From Anaerolineales bacterium (GTDB lineage Bacteria > Chloroflexota > Anaerolineae > Anaerolineales > Villigracilaceae): a stretch of 20,572 nt of DNA. Positions 1-7,555 of this stretch are shown here, piece after piece. Each line of letters opens with the position of its first letter. Within the stretch, counting starts at the first letter, position 1. A program made the translations under genes and the position numbers. The notes below the pieces were generated by a model, which searched no databases, was not told the DNA's origin, and saw only the letters and a list, made by a program, of their open reading frames with translations. The stretch spans positions 1-20,572 of the forward strand of contig JAFGKO010000273.1 of assembly GCA_016928525.1 (NCBI GenBank), written 5' to 3'.

Positions 1-140
1 AGCGTTCAGGATCATACAGACTTTTTTTATCTCGTTCATAGGCTAAATCTACTATATTTCAGTGAAATGTGACATTGTCAAATTAGTATCTCTTCAAGGA
101 GAGGATGTGCCCCAATATATTGATATGCCACAGCAATAAG
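1..140. other. left-edge non-coding stretch
   Basis: AT-rich sequence in which no convincing gene is seen. An 11-bp dyad (TGACA-T-TGTCA) lies at 70-80. Read on the minus strand, it contains a TTGACA hexamer at 76-81 followed by AT-rich sequence, which might be a promoter or operator for a minus-strand gene beyond the left edge. No well-spaced -10 could be settled, so this is only a weak possibility. Confidence 0.3.
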
Positions 141-173
141 TACAAAAGAGACGGCATAAGGTTGCCGTCTCTT
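141..173 (-). terminator. Rho-independent terminator of clpC
   Basis: A perfect 11-bp stem (AAGAGACGGCA at 146-156, its complement at 163-173) encloses a 6-base loop. On the minus strand it is followed by TTTTG, and it begins about 18 bases after the clpC stop codon. The U-tract is short, but position and stem fit an intrinsic terminator. Confidence 0.75.
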
Positions 174-190
174 ACGGGGAATCATGTGTC

Positions 191-2662
191 TTACGCATCA
201 ACAGGCTGCTTGGCCTTGGATACCGCCTGGGCTGTGGTAAAGACCAATTTGTTTTCCTTCTTGTCCACATCCACCTGCACGGTAGCACCATCTTTGAACT
301 TGCCGCCCAGCAACTCTACCGAAAGCGGACTTTCCACATACTTCTGGATGGCGCGCTGTAACGGACGAGCGCCAAAGGCCGGATCGTAGCCTTCCTTGGC
401 CAGCCAACTGCGCGACGCCTCGGTCAGTTCAACGGTGATGCTGTGCTCGCTCAAACGTTCCTGCAATTCTTTCATCTGCAAGTCAACGATGTACTCCATC
501 TCTTCCAAGCTGAGTGGTGAGAACATGATGATCTCATCGATGCGGTTAAGGAACTCAGGCCGGAAGGCTCCCTTGAGCGCCTTCTCGATCTTGTCATGAG
601 ATTCGCGCTCCTCATCGTCCGCTTTTTGCTGGAGGAAGCCCAGGGTGCCGCCTTTACGTACATATTCGGTACCCAGGTTGGAGGTCATGATCAGAACCGT
701 GTTGCGGAAGTCGACCACGTTGCCCTGGCCGTCCGTCATGCGGCCGTCGTCCAGGATTTGCAGCAGCGCGTTCCAGACTTCGGGATGTGCCTTCTCGATT
801 TCATCGAACAACAGGACGCGATACGGTCGGCGGCGGACGGCTTCGGTTAGTTGACCGCCTTCCTCGTAGCCGACGTATCCGGGCGGCGCGCCGAACAATC
901 TGGACACTGTGTGCTGCTCCCGATATTCGGACATATCGATTCTAACAAGGGCATCCTCGTCGTCGAACATGAACCAGGACAGCGCCTTGGCCAACTCAGT
1001 CTTGCCGACACCTGAAGGGCCAATAAAGATGAACGAGCCAATGGGACGAGCGGGGTCTTTCAAGCCAGAGCGTGCGCGGCGGATGGCATCCGAAATGGCG
1101 TGGATAGCCTCTTCCTGCCCGACGATGCGCTCGTGCAGGCGTTCTTCCATTTGCAACAATTTCTCTGATTCGCTCTCCATCATCTGCGTGAGCGGGATGC
1201 CTGTCCACTGGTGCACGACTTCGGCGATGTCATCCACATCCACAACTTCATCGAGCTGGTGGTCAGCTTCCCACTTTTCGCGCGCAGTGTTGAAATCCTG
1301 CTCGATGCGCAGGCGCTCGGCTTTCTTCTGGGCAGCGCGCTCGTAATCGCGTTCCAACCCGGCCTGTTCCTCTTCGGCGCGCAGTTTCTCGATCTCGTTC
1401 TTCATCACCTTAAGATCGTCCGGCAGGGAGTACAGGGCCACGCGCAACTTGGCGGCGGCCTCGTCCATCAGGTCGATGGCTTTATCGGGCAAATGCCGGT
1501 CAGTGACGTAACGGTCAGCCAGCCGCGCCGCAGCTACCAGGGCTTCATCGGCAAAATGGACTTTGTGGTGCGCCTCATAGCGGTCGCGCAGGCCTTGCAG
1601 CATCAGGATAGTATCGTCCACGCTCGGTTCTTCGACGTAGATCGGGGCAAAGCGACGCTCGAGGGCGGCGTCTTTCTCGATGTGCTTGTGGAACTCGTCC
1701 AGCGTGGTCGCGCCGATGCACTGTAGTTCGCCGCGCGCCAGGGCCGGTTTCAGCATGTTGGACGCATCCATCGCGCCCTGGGCTGCTCCCGCTCCGACGA
1801 CCGTGTGTAATTCGTCGATCATCAGGATGATTTCACCCTGCGCACGCTGCACTTCCTCGATGGCCGACTTCAGGCGTTCTTCGAACTCGCCGCGGAAACG
1901 TGAACCGGCGATCATGCCGCCCAGGTCGAGCGCTACAACTTTCTTGCCAGTCAGGATTTCCGGCACATCGTTGGTGGCGATCTTCTGCGCCAGCCCTTCC
2001 ACGATGGCGGTCTTGCCCACGCCCGCTTCGCCGATCAGAACGGGATTGTTCTTGGTGCGACGGGATAGAATCTGGATCAGGCGCAGGATTTCGGTATCGC
2101 GGCCAATGACCGGGTCCAGTTTGCCCTCGCGCGCCATTTGGGTCAGGTCGCGCGAGTATTTTTCAAGCGTTCGGTAGCGGTTTTCAGCCTGCGGATCGGT
2201 GACGCGCTGTCCGCCGCGCAGGTCCTGGACGGCATCGTAGACGCGGTCGCGCGTCAACCCGGCGGATTCCAGAATGCGGGCTGCGGGGGTATTGCGCTCG
2301 GTCAGGATGGCCAGGAAGATGTGTTCGGTAGAAATGTATTCGTCTTTCAGGCGGTTGGCCTCTTCGTTGGCCAGGTCGATAATGCGTTTCACGCGCGGTG
2401 TGATGAAAATCTGCCCCGCGCCGCCACCAAAGATATTGGCCTTGGGACTGGCGCGCAGCGTGGAATCCAGCCGTTCGGTCAATGCAGCCGCGCTGACGTT
2501 CAATTTTTCTAAAATTTGGGGAATGACGCCGCCCGGCTGCTCGATCAGCGCCATCAGGATGTGTTCGGTATCGATCTGGTTATGGCCGTAGCGCTGGATA
2601 ATTTCCGCAGCGCGCTGGGCGGCCTCTTGTGCTCTCTCGGTAAAACGGTCAAATCGCATCAT
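191..2662 (-). CDS. clpC: ATP-dependent Clp protease ATP-binding subunit ClpC
   Basis: This is a HSP100 AAA+ unfoldase, 823 residues, that feeds proteins to the ClpP peptidase. The N-domain repeats span about residues 1-145. The first AAA+ module has Walker A GEAGVGKT at 211-218, Walker B MIDE at 281-284 and arginine fingers R336/R337. A short middle domain lies at about 410-465. The second module has Walker A GPSGVGKT at 548-555 and Walker B D620-E621. The middle domain is far shorter than that of the disaggregase ClpB, and LGF at 674-676 sits where ClpC has its ClpP-docking loop, so ClpC is preferred. An AAAGGA motif lies 9 bases before the first of two adjacent ATG codons; either could start. 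The gene is monocistronic, with its own terminator and an extended -10 promoter upstream. No CIRCE element is seen. No adapter gene (mcsA/mcsB, ctsR) is next to it. Confidence 0.95.
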   Translation of the reverse strand: MMRFDRFTERAQEAAQRAAEIIQRYGHNQIDTEHILMALIEQPGGVIPQILEKLNVSAAALTERLDSTLRASPKANIFGGGAGQIFITPRVKRIIDLANEEANRLKDEYISTEHIFLAILTERNTPAARILESAGLTRDRVYDAVQDLRGGQRVTDPQAENRYRTLEKYSRDLTQMAREGKLDPVIGRDTEILRLIQILSRRTKNNPVLIGEAGVGKTAIVEGLAQKIATNDVPEILTGKKVVALDLGGMIAGSRFRGEFEERLKSAIEEVQRAQGEIILMIDELHTVVGAGAAQGAMDASNMLKPALARGELQCIGATTLDEFHKHIEKDAALERRFAPIYVEEPSVDDTILMLQGLRDRYEAHHKVHFADEALVAAARLADRYVTDRHLPDKAIDLMDEAAAKLRVALYSLPDDLKVMKNEIEKLRAEEEQAGLERDYERAAQKKAERLRIEQDFNTAREKWEADHQLDEVVDVDDIAEVVHQWTGIPLTQMMESESEKLLQMEERLHERIVGQEEAIHAISDAIRRARSGLKDPARPIGSFIFIGPSGVGKTELAKALSWFMFDDEDALVRIDMSEYREQHTVSRLFGAPPGYVGYEEGGQLTEAVRRRPYRVLLFDEIEKAHPEVWNALLQILDDGRMTDGQGNVVDFRNTVLIMTSNLGTEYVRKGGTLGFLQQKADDEERESHDKIEKALKGAFRPEFLNRIDEIIMFSPLSLEEMEYIVDLQMKELQERLSEHSITVELTEASRSWLAKEGYDPAFGARPLQRAIQKYVESPLSVELLGGKFKDGATVQVDVDKKENKLVFTTAQAVSKAKQPVDA

Positions 2663-2685
2663 AAGCGGTTATCCTTTCAACTACC

Positions 2686-2779
2686 AAACCTGACAGGTCT
2701 TACCTGCCATTCCTGTTTCTGGCATCCGTTTAAACAAAGATGGTACTCCATCGAATTCTCGTGGAGACCTGTCAGGTTT
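2686..2779. repeat. 15-bp inverted repeat, MITE-like, in clpC leader
   Basis: AAACCTGACAGGTCT (2686-2700) is perfectly inverted at 2765-2779, with 64 bases between. Each arm is also an internal dyad (ACCTG-A-CAGGT). If transcription starts near 2784, the outer arm lies at the very 5' end of the clpC mRNA and the pair could fold into a long hairpin closing about 24 bases before the start codon. It may be a small non-autonomous insertion or a regulatory structure. No flanking target duplication is obvious. Confidence 0.6.
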
Positions 2780-2790
2780 ATGACAGGGTG

Positions 2791-2799
2791 ATTATAACA
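2791..2799 (-). promoter_or_regulatory. extended -10 promoter of clpC
   Basis: On the minus strand this reads TGTTATAAT, a consensus -10 with the TGn extension. No good -35 lies 16-18 bases upstream, as is common for extended -10 promoters. Transcription would start near 2784, giving a leader of about 120 bases. Confidence 0.6.
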
Positions 2800-2903
2800 A
2801 AAGTGGATTGGCAAAATGTACACAGCATGTAAGAGATGTGTTAGAAGGACCAAAGTCGTTTTCAGCCAGGTCGGAAGTTCCATACCGAGTGGGCAAAAGC
2901 CTA

Positions 2904-2931
2904 TTGAATCCGCGCGCGAAAGTGCTATACT
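2904..2931 (+). promoter_or_regulatory. sigma70-type promoter for the repeat lipoprotein
   Basis: TTGAAT (2904-2909), a 16-base spacer and TATACT (2926-2931) preceded by TGC, an extended -10. The predicted start is near 2938, leaving a leader of almost 200 bases before the ATG at 3136. Confidence 0.6.
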
Positions 2932-3135
2932 GATTTCAGGTAGTTCTCGCTCTTTACCGGTATTCTTGAGGGCAATTTACCGGTTCCCTGCGTTAGTCTC
3001 TCTAAATTAATCTGTTTCCAGATAACACAAAACTGCCAGGGATTTATTCAGATTGTCCTGATTGGCTGAGAACTGCCAAATGGCACAATGGTAGTTTTGT
3101 TGTTAGGCTCATAGCCATTACAGAAGGAGGGCAAA

Positions 3136-4785
3136 ATGAGTCGCAGGAAGTTATCAGAGGCAGTATTCGGGGGAATATTGGTTATGTTGGTTTTGGTTGG
3201 TTGTGGCGCTCCCGCACCGACGCCAGCACCCGCACCCCCGACCCTGACCTCAACACCGATACCTTCTCCAACATTTACGACTACGTTCACCCCTACACCT
3301 GTCCCTTCCCTCTCTGGCCGGGTGACGGACGCGGGGAGTGGTGAAGGCATCGCTGGAGCAAAGGTAGAGATCCAAATGACTGGGTACGGTTGGGATTATT
3401 CAGCTACAACAAATCCTGACGGTAGCTACGGTTTCTTTAGCCTACCCACCGGCGATTATAAGTTACGCGTTACTGCCTCTGGTTATGCCAGGGAATACTA
3501 TAACAATGTCAACCCGTCTCACGAGGCTATGCTGGTTCACGTTGTAGCAGGCCAATGGACCTCCAACGTCGATTTTGATCTCACCGAGGGTGGCTCCATT
3601 TCTGGAACTATTTATCAACAAGATGGGGTTACACCAATTAGCGGCGCTCGAGTATTTGTGCGACCCAGCAAGTATTCTGTGGAAGATGGGTTTCAAACCA
3701 TCACAACTGCAGATGGCAGTTATCATGTTGATGGGCTGTCCCTAGGCAGTTATAAGATAACAGTAGAATCATCTGGTTACGCCGCACTAAAGTACTACGA
3801 TGATGTTTATGGTTGGAACGATGCCACTAGCATTGATGTTACTCCACCCGATAACACCCCCAACATAAATATTCGCCTCGACCCGCCAGGTTCGATTTCA
3901 GGGCATATCTATCAAAGCGATGGTACTACCCCAGTTGGCAATGTACAGATAATAGCTGATACCACTACTGGAGGTTGGGAGGGGGTCTGGATTATGTCTA
4001 ACAATGATGGAAGCTATACTTTAGATGGGTTACCTCCATCCAGATACATTCTTCGGGTGCAAAACTGGATAGGATTGGCTTCTGAGTACTACAATGGAAA
4101 GGCGAGTTTCCAGACTGCCAACATTCTCTCGGTAGCTATCGGCCAACAGGTTACGGGGATTGACTTTACCTTGAAGATTGGTGCCCCTATTAGTGGAAAA
4201 GTCTATGACAATGCGACAGGAGTGCCTATAAGTGGAGCATCGATATCGGTATCTCTAGTAAAGGGTCAGGGGTTTGCAAATGTAAATGTGCCAACACTGC
4301 CCGATGGAAGTTATGTATTATGGATGGGCAACGGGTGCTATACGGTTGGAATTGGAGGACTTACAGGAGCTCCCGGCTATGTTCCAGAATATTGGAATAA
4401 CCACTATGATGGTGATAATGCCGACTGGGTGTGTGTCACCGCCCCTACTGGTGCTGCCGGAATAGATTTCTATCTGGCTCACGCAGGCAGTATCTCCGGG
4501 CATGTTTACGAGAAGGATGGAACCACTCCCTTGCCGGGAGCCAGCGTTTACGCCTTCCCCGTTTCCGGCGATCATCCAGGCGCTGGGGCCAACACCGAGG
4601 CTGACGGCAGTTACACCATCCAAGGTCTCCCTTCGGGCAATTACAGAATCCAGGTCACAGCTTCCGGTCATGTAACACAATTCTATAATCTTGTGACCGA
4701 TGAAGCCTCAGCTACGGAGGTGACAGTCAAAGCTCCGGGTGATACGCCTGGGATTGATTTCTCGTTGAGTCCTGTTTCTGAGTAG
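3136..4785 (+). CDS. lipoprotein with five carboxypeptidase-regulatory-like repeats
   Basis: This 549-residue predicted surface lipoprotein has a hydrophobic signal segment (10-22) ending in lipobox LVGC with the lipidated cysteine at 23. A Pro/Thr-rich linker follows (24-57), as for a spacer between membrane and exposed domains. Five tandem domains of about 95-100 residues start near 59, 154, 253, 352 and 452. Each opens with an (I/L)SG-x-(I/V)-x-(Y/T) strand and carries a DGSY turn, the pattern of CarboxypepD_reg / prealbumin-like beta-sandwich domains. Four of them also carry a (Y/F)-(Y/W)-(N/D) motif after the DGSY turn. No catalytic domain is present, so a structural, adhesive or ligand-binding role is likely; the ligand is unknown. 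A strong Shine-Dalgarno (AGAAGGAGG, 3122-3130) fixes the start. The gene is monocistronic and looks more AT-rich than its neighbours. Confidence 0.85.
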   Translation: MSRRKLSEAVFGGILVMLVLVGCGAPAPTPAPAPPTLTSTPIPSPTFTTTFTPTPVPSLSGRVTDAGSGEGIAGAKVEIQMTGYGWDYSATTNPDGSYGFFSLPTGDYKLRVTASGYAREYYNNVNPSHEAMLVHVVAGQWTSNVDFDLTEGGSISGTIYQQDGVTPISGARVFVRPSKYSVEDGFQTITTADGSYHVDGLSLGSYKITVESSGYAALKYYDDVYGWNDATSIDVTPPDNTPNINIRLDPPGSISGHIYQSDGTTPVGNVQIIADTTTGGWEGVWIMSNNDGSYTLDGLPPSRYILRVQNWIGLASEYYNGKASFQTANILSVAIGQQVTGIDFTLKIGAPISGKVYDNATGVPISGASISVSLVKGQGFANVNVPTLPDGSYVLWMGNGCYTVGIGGLTGAPGYVPEYWNNHYDGDNADWVCVTAPTGAAGIDFYLAHAGSISGHVYEKDGTTPLPGASVYAFPVSGDHPGAGANTEADGSYTIQGLPSGNYRIQVTASGHVTQFYNLVTDEASATEVTVKAPGDTPGIDFSLSPVSE

Positions 4786-4814
4786 CCCTTCAATAACGCA
4801 AACGTTTTTACTTC

Positions 4815-4845
4815 GTCCTGGTCTCTCAGCCAGGGCGCTATTTTT
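4815..4845 (+). terminator. terminator of the repeat lipoprotein gene
   Basis: A 7-bp stem (4815-4821 with 4830-4836, one U-G pair), an 8-base loop, then GCTATTTTT. It lies about 30 bases after the stop codon of the lipoprotein gene and just before the promoter of the next transcription unit. Confidence 0.6.
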
Positions 4846-4864
4846 AACCTTTCCCCGAAACAGG

Positions 4865-4870
4865 TATAAT
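4865..4870 (+). promoter_or_regulatory. -10 element of receiver/GNAT operon
   Basis: TATAAT within the context ACAGGTATAATCT, a 13-base string that recurs exactly before the M23 peptidase gene (6117-6129). No good -35 is visible. Transcription would start near 4877, about 20 bases before the ATG. Confidence 0.5.
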
Positions 4871-4897
4871 CTTCCCTCGTGTTGAAAGGAGCAGGTT

Positions 4898-5263
4898 ATG
4901 GCAAAGATCCTGTATATCGAAGACATCCCGGATAACGCCACGCTGGCCCAAAGGATACTCACCGGGCGTGGACACGAGTTCCTTTGGGCGAAAAACGCCG
5001 AGGATGGACTGGCGATGGCCTTGGAAAATCAGCCTGACCTGATCCTGCTCGACCTGGGCCTGCCGGATGTGGATGGGCAGACTTTATCCATCTGGCTGCG
5101 AGGCGAGGCCGCTCTGGAAAAAACGCCGATCATTGTGTTGACTGCCTGGCCGGAAGAAGTGGCCCGCCAGACGGTCGAGGCCTACGGGTTGAACGGGTAT
5201 TTGTGCAAACCCTTCAAACTGGATACCCTTATGGAAATCATCGATGCCAACCTGGGCGTCTAA
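4898..5263 (+). CDS. stand-alone response regulator receiver protein
   Basis: This 121-residue CheY-like protein consists of one receiver domain and no output domain. The phosphoacceptor is D52 in LLDLGLPDVDG. The acidic pair E8/D9, the switch threonine T82 (VLTA) and the conserved lysine K104 (CKPF) are all present, so the phosphorylation site looks intact. It would act by protein-protein contact or as a phosphorelay intermediate. No histidine kinase gene is in the window, so its partner is unknown. AAAGGAG (4885-4891) lies 6 bases before the ATG. The GNAT gene starts 6 bases after its stop codon, implying co-transcription and probably translational coupling. Confidence 0.92.
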   Translation: MAKILYIEDIPDNATLAQRILTGRGHEFLWAKNAEDGLAMALENQPDLILLDLGLPDVDGQTLSIWLRGEAALEKTPIIVLTAWPEEVARQTVEAYGLNGYLCKPFKLDTLMEIIDANLGV

Positions 5264-5269
5264 GTCATT

Positions 5270-6106
5270 ATGTCTGTTGAAATAATTCCAGCCGACCGCT
5301 TCACCATTCAGGAACTCGTTGATCTTTACAACCAGACGCGCGTCGATTATCTGGTTCCCATGCCCATGAATGCGGAGCGCCTGGCAGAATACATCCACAT
5401 ATTCGACATCGATCTCAAATTATCCTGTGTGGCCCGCGCTGGTGATGGTCAGGTGCTTGGCCTGAGTATGCTGGGCATACGCCCACCCTGGGCGTGGATC
5501 ACCCGCCTGGGCGTTTTGCCTGCTATCCGTCGCAGCGGCGCCGGGTCTGCGTTGATGGATGCCATGCTGGCGCACGCGCGGGCCCTGGGTATGCAGGAGA
5601 CTCACCTGGAAGTAATCCGGAACAATGTTCCCGCGCACAGGCTCTTTTTGAAAAAAGGTTTCAAGGAAGTGAGCGAATACCTGGTCTTGCGCCGCGCGCC
5701 CCATGCTGTTCCCGAACCGATGAAATGCAGCACCGTCTGGCTGGACCGCGAGGCTGCCCTGGGCGCATTGGAATCGTATCCGAAACACTTGACCTGGATC
5801 ATCGCGCTCGATTCGATGCGCAACGCGCCGGACCTTTCAGGGGTGCGGGTAGAGTTTGCAAACGGCAGTTCCGGATGGCTGGTCTTCCGTTGCCACAAGT
5901 TCTCCCTCAGTCACCTGGTCTTTCATACCGAACAGGGCTCGCCCGTAAAGATAGGGATTCAACTTTTAGTGAACCTGTACAGCCGCTACCCTCGTCACGA
6001 TACGTATGCCGAGAACATCCAAGTGGAAGACCGACACCTGCCGGCTTTGCTCGGAATGGGCTTTTTCGACAATTTCAGGCGGATCGAAATGCGCCGGAAG
6101 ATGTGA
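5270..6106 (+). CDS. GNAT-family N-acetyltransferase with degenerate second domain
   Basis: This 278-residue protein has an N-terminal GNAT fold (about 2-142) with the acetyl-CoA pyrophosphate-binding segment LGVLPAIRRSGAGSAL near 80-95 and a typical C-terminal strand motif (RLFLKKGFKEVSEYLVLRR, about 124-142). The remaining half (about 150-278) ends in LPALLGMGFFDNFRRIEMRR, which looks like the last strands of another GNAT unit, but no second CoA-binding motif is visible. A tandem GNAT with a non-catalytic C-terminal copy is inferred. The substrate cannot be told. No clear Shine-Dalgarno precedes the ATG, consistent with coupling to the receiver gene 6 bases upstream. Receiver and acetyltransferase may share a regulatory pathway. 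Confidence 0.85.
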   Translation: MSVEIIPADRFTIQELVDLYNQTRVDYLVPMPMNAERLAEYIHIFDIDLKLSCVARAGDGQVLGLSMLGIRPPWAWITRLGVLPAIRRSGAGSALMDAMLAHARALGMQETHLEVIRNNVPAHRLFLKKGFKEVSEYLVLRRAPHAVPEPMKCSTVWLDREAALGALESYPKHLTWIIALDSMRNAPDLSGVRVEFANGSSGWLVFRCHKFSLSHLVFHTEQGSPVKIGIQLLVNLYSRYPRHDTYAENIQVEDRHLPALLGMGFFDNFRRIEMRRKM

Positions 6107-6120
6107 GCGACTTCGACAGG

Positions 6121-6126
6121 TATAAT
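6121..6126 (+). promoter_or_regulatory. -10 element of M23/SDR operon, near-leaderless
   Basis: TATAAT in the same 13-base context ACAGGTATAATCT as the receiver promoter. The expected start site (about 6132-6134) falls at or 1-3 bases before the ATG at 6135, and no Shine-Dalgarno is present, so the transcript may be leaderless. A recognisable -35 is lacking. Confidence 0.5.
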
Positions 6127-6134
6127 CTCCAACT

Positions 6135-6833
6135 ATGTTCAAACGTTTCATGTCCTCGATCATTGTGGTTGTTGTCATTGTGGGCGGTTACTACCTGTAT
6201 CGGATGTATCGTCCCGCCAGCGAGCGACTGTTTACCTTCCGCGCCTGGATGAATAACCCTGCCGCGCACCCGGAATGGAAGTTGACAGCCGGTTCGCGCT
6301 GTGGGGAAGCTCCGTTCGTTTTTCCAACCGATGGCATGGTCGGCTTCCTATGGGACGATTCTTTCCGCCCCGGTCATCGCCACCAGGGGCTGGACATTTT
6401 CGGCGGCGAAGGCGTGGGCGTGACGCCTGTCGTTGCGGCTTACCCCGGCTACCTGACCCGCCTGCCAGACTGGGTGTCAACAGTTATCGTGCGCATCCCT
6501 TCCGACCCGTTGAACCCCGGACGACAGATCTGGACCTACTACACCCATATGGCGACCAAGGAAGGGGTTTCGTTTATTTCTGACGAGTTTCCACCCGGCA
6601 CATATGAAAAATTCATCGATGCGGGTACCTTCCTGGGTTACCAGGGTAACTACTCCGGCGATCCCAACAACCCAACCGGCGTTCACCTGCATTTCTCGAT
6701 TGTCAAAGATGACGGCCAGGGGGGCTTTCGCAACGAGTTGGAAATCAAGAACACGCTCGACCCCTCGCCCTACCTGGGATTGCGCGTGAACGCCAACGAG
6801 AATCTGGACACAGTACCAGTATGCGAAGAATGA
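6135..6833 (+). CDS. membrane-anchored M23-family metallopeptidase
   Basis: This 232-residue protein has an N-terminal hydrophobic anchor (about 7-23) without a lipobox, so the domain is exported but probably tethered. The peptidase domain has the zinc-ligand motif HxxxD at H83-D87 (HQGLD), a conserved TH at 137-138, and HLH at 184-186. This is the full LytM/M23 ligand set, so it should be active, most likely cutting peptidoglycan cross-bridges. The domain carries longer loops than minimal LytM (about 118-131 and 144-165). No Shine-Dalgarno is found and a -10 lies 8 bases before the ATG. Its TGA overlaps the start codon of the SDR gene, so the two are translationally linked. Confidence 0.88.
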   Translation: MFKRFMSSIIVVVVIVGGYYLYRMYRPASERLFTFRAWMNNPAAHPEWKLTAGSRCGEAPFVFPTDGMVGFLWDDSFRPGHRHQGLDIFGGEGVGVTPVVAAYPGYLTRLPDWVSTVIVRIPSDPLNPGRQIWTYYTHMATKEGVSFISDEFPPGTYEKFIDAGTFLGYQGNYSGDPNNPTGVHLHFSIVKDDGQGGFRNELEIKNTLDPSPYLGLRVNANENLDTVPVCEE

Positions 6834-7450
6834 AAGATTTCAAAGGAAAAGTTGTTCTCATCACCGGCGCGGGCAAAGGCGCTGGCCGCAGATTGGCCGT
6901 AGCCTTTGCAAAGCTTGGCGCAACCGTTGCCGCAAATGATATTTCCCCGATCAATGTCGATGAGGTGGTTGAGGAAATCAACGCGGATGGCGGGAACGCT
7001 CGAGCGTATATCGAGGATGTGGCCAAGAAGGTCGGCGCACAGGCGCTGGTAAAACAGGTCGAAGATGACTTTGGCCGGATCGACATACTGGTCAACCACG
7101 CCGCGGTCGAGCCTCGATCCGCGCTGCTCGACATGGACGAATGGGACTGGCACCGCACCCTGGATGTCAACCTGACCGGCGCGTTCCTGATGACCCAGTC
7201 GGTTGGGCGCATGATGCGGGAACAAGGAGGGGGCGTGATCATCAACCTGATCCCCCCCGATTCGGGGGTAACGGAAGCAGGCCGTGATGAAAGTCCGCTG
7301 CGCGTGGCGTTCCTGGCCAGCATGGCCGGGTTGGGGGCTTTCAGTCAACAGGCCACGAACGAACTTGCGCCGTATGGCATTCGCGTCCATGCTGTGAAAT
7401 CTGACGCTACGGTCGAGACCATTTTGGATTTATGCAGAGGTACAGCCTAA
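6830..7450 (+). CDS. short-chain dehydrogenase-like protein, catalytically degenerate
   Basis: This Rossmann-fold SDR relative is 206 residues from the ATG at 6830, which forms an ATGA overlap with the M23 stop; an in-frame ATG at 6821 would add three residues. The dinucleotide motif is intact: TGAGKGAG at about 12-19. The catalytic site is not: the usual YxxxK is FLASM (F161, M165), NNAG is NHAA, the serine region reads INLIPPDSG, and the PG after the sixth strand is replaced by KSD. The protein also ends some 40 residues short of typical classical SDRs. A frameshift is unlikely, because the terminator at 7492 leaves no room for a lost C-terminus. It probably binds NAD(P) without classical SDR catalysis. 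A sensor or scaffold role beside the peptidase is conjecture. Confidence 0.8.
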   Translation: MKDFKGKVVLITGAGKGAGRRLAVAFAKLGATVAANDISPINVDEVVEEINADGGNARAYIEDVAKKVGAQALVKQVEDDFGRIDILVNHAAVEPRSALLDMDEWDWHRTLDVNLTGAFLMTQSVGRMMREQGGGVIINLIPPDSGVTEAGRDESPLRVAFLASMAGLGAFSQQATNELAPYGIRVHAVKSDATVETILDLCRGTA

Positions 7451-7491
7451 CAGAAACGTCCGGGTACGCTGAAAAGGCAAGTTAAAGCAAA

Positions 7492-7519
7492 CGGGAGTGG
7501 CGTTGATCACTCCCGAATT
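7492..7519. terminator. bidirectional terminator between SDR and PAP2 genes
   Basis: A perfect 8-bp stem CGGGAGTG (7492-7499) / CACTCCCG (7508-7515) with an 8-base loop. It is followed by AATTTTATT on the plus strand and by TTTG on the minus strand. It lies between the convergent ends of the M23/SDR and PAP2 operons and probably serves both, better for the plus strand. Confidence 0.7.
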
Positions 7520-7555
7520 TTATTGTCTCGAGTGGGTGCTAAACTTAAAGTTGAG

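Larger units (their letters stand above)
2663..3135. other. divergent intergenic region clpC / lipoprotein
   Basis: These 473 bases hold no believable gene. They contain a minus-strand extended -10 promoter for clpC (2791-2799), a 15-bp inverted repeat inside the clpC leader (2686-2779), and a plus-strand promoter for the lipoprotein gene (2904-2931). The long lipoprotein leader (about 2938-3135) contains a 9-bp direct repeat TTTACCGGT (2953-2961 and 2976-2984) and a TGCCA-AA-TGGCA dyad (3074-3085). No riboswitch class is recognised in it. Confidence 0.6.

Noticed and set aside
105..389. Plus-strand 94-residue frame starting at ATG 105 with an AAGGAG-like motif
   Set aside because: It runs through the clpC terminator and then antisense through the conserved clpC C-terminus; its protein is of low-complexity, antisense character.
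1211..2512. Long plus-strand frames opposite clpC
   Set aside because: They mirror a strongly conserved coding sequence and have no ribosome-binding site or recognisable domain.
2663..2900. CIRCE or CtsR operator upstream of clpC
   Set aside because: No TTAGCACTC-N9-GAGTGCTAA pattern and no tandem CtsR heptads were found by eye; only the ACCTGACAGGT dyads are present.
3048..3350. Minus-strand frame rich in Gly and Val
   Set aside because: It is the complement of the Pro/Thr-rich linker of the lipoprotein, so its composition is explained by that repeat.
5494..6252. Second plus-strand frame of 252 residues overlapping the GNAT gene
   Set aside because: Shadow frame: no motif, arginine-rich out-of-frame composition, while the overlapping frame has clear GNAT motifs.
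6830..7491. Frameshift as the cause of the short SDR
   Set aside because: Only about 40 bases lie between its stop codon and the terminator hairpin, so no lost C-terminal region is present; the active-site changes are also upstream of the end.
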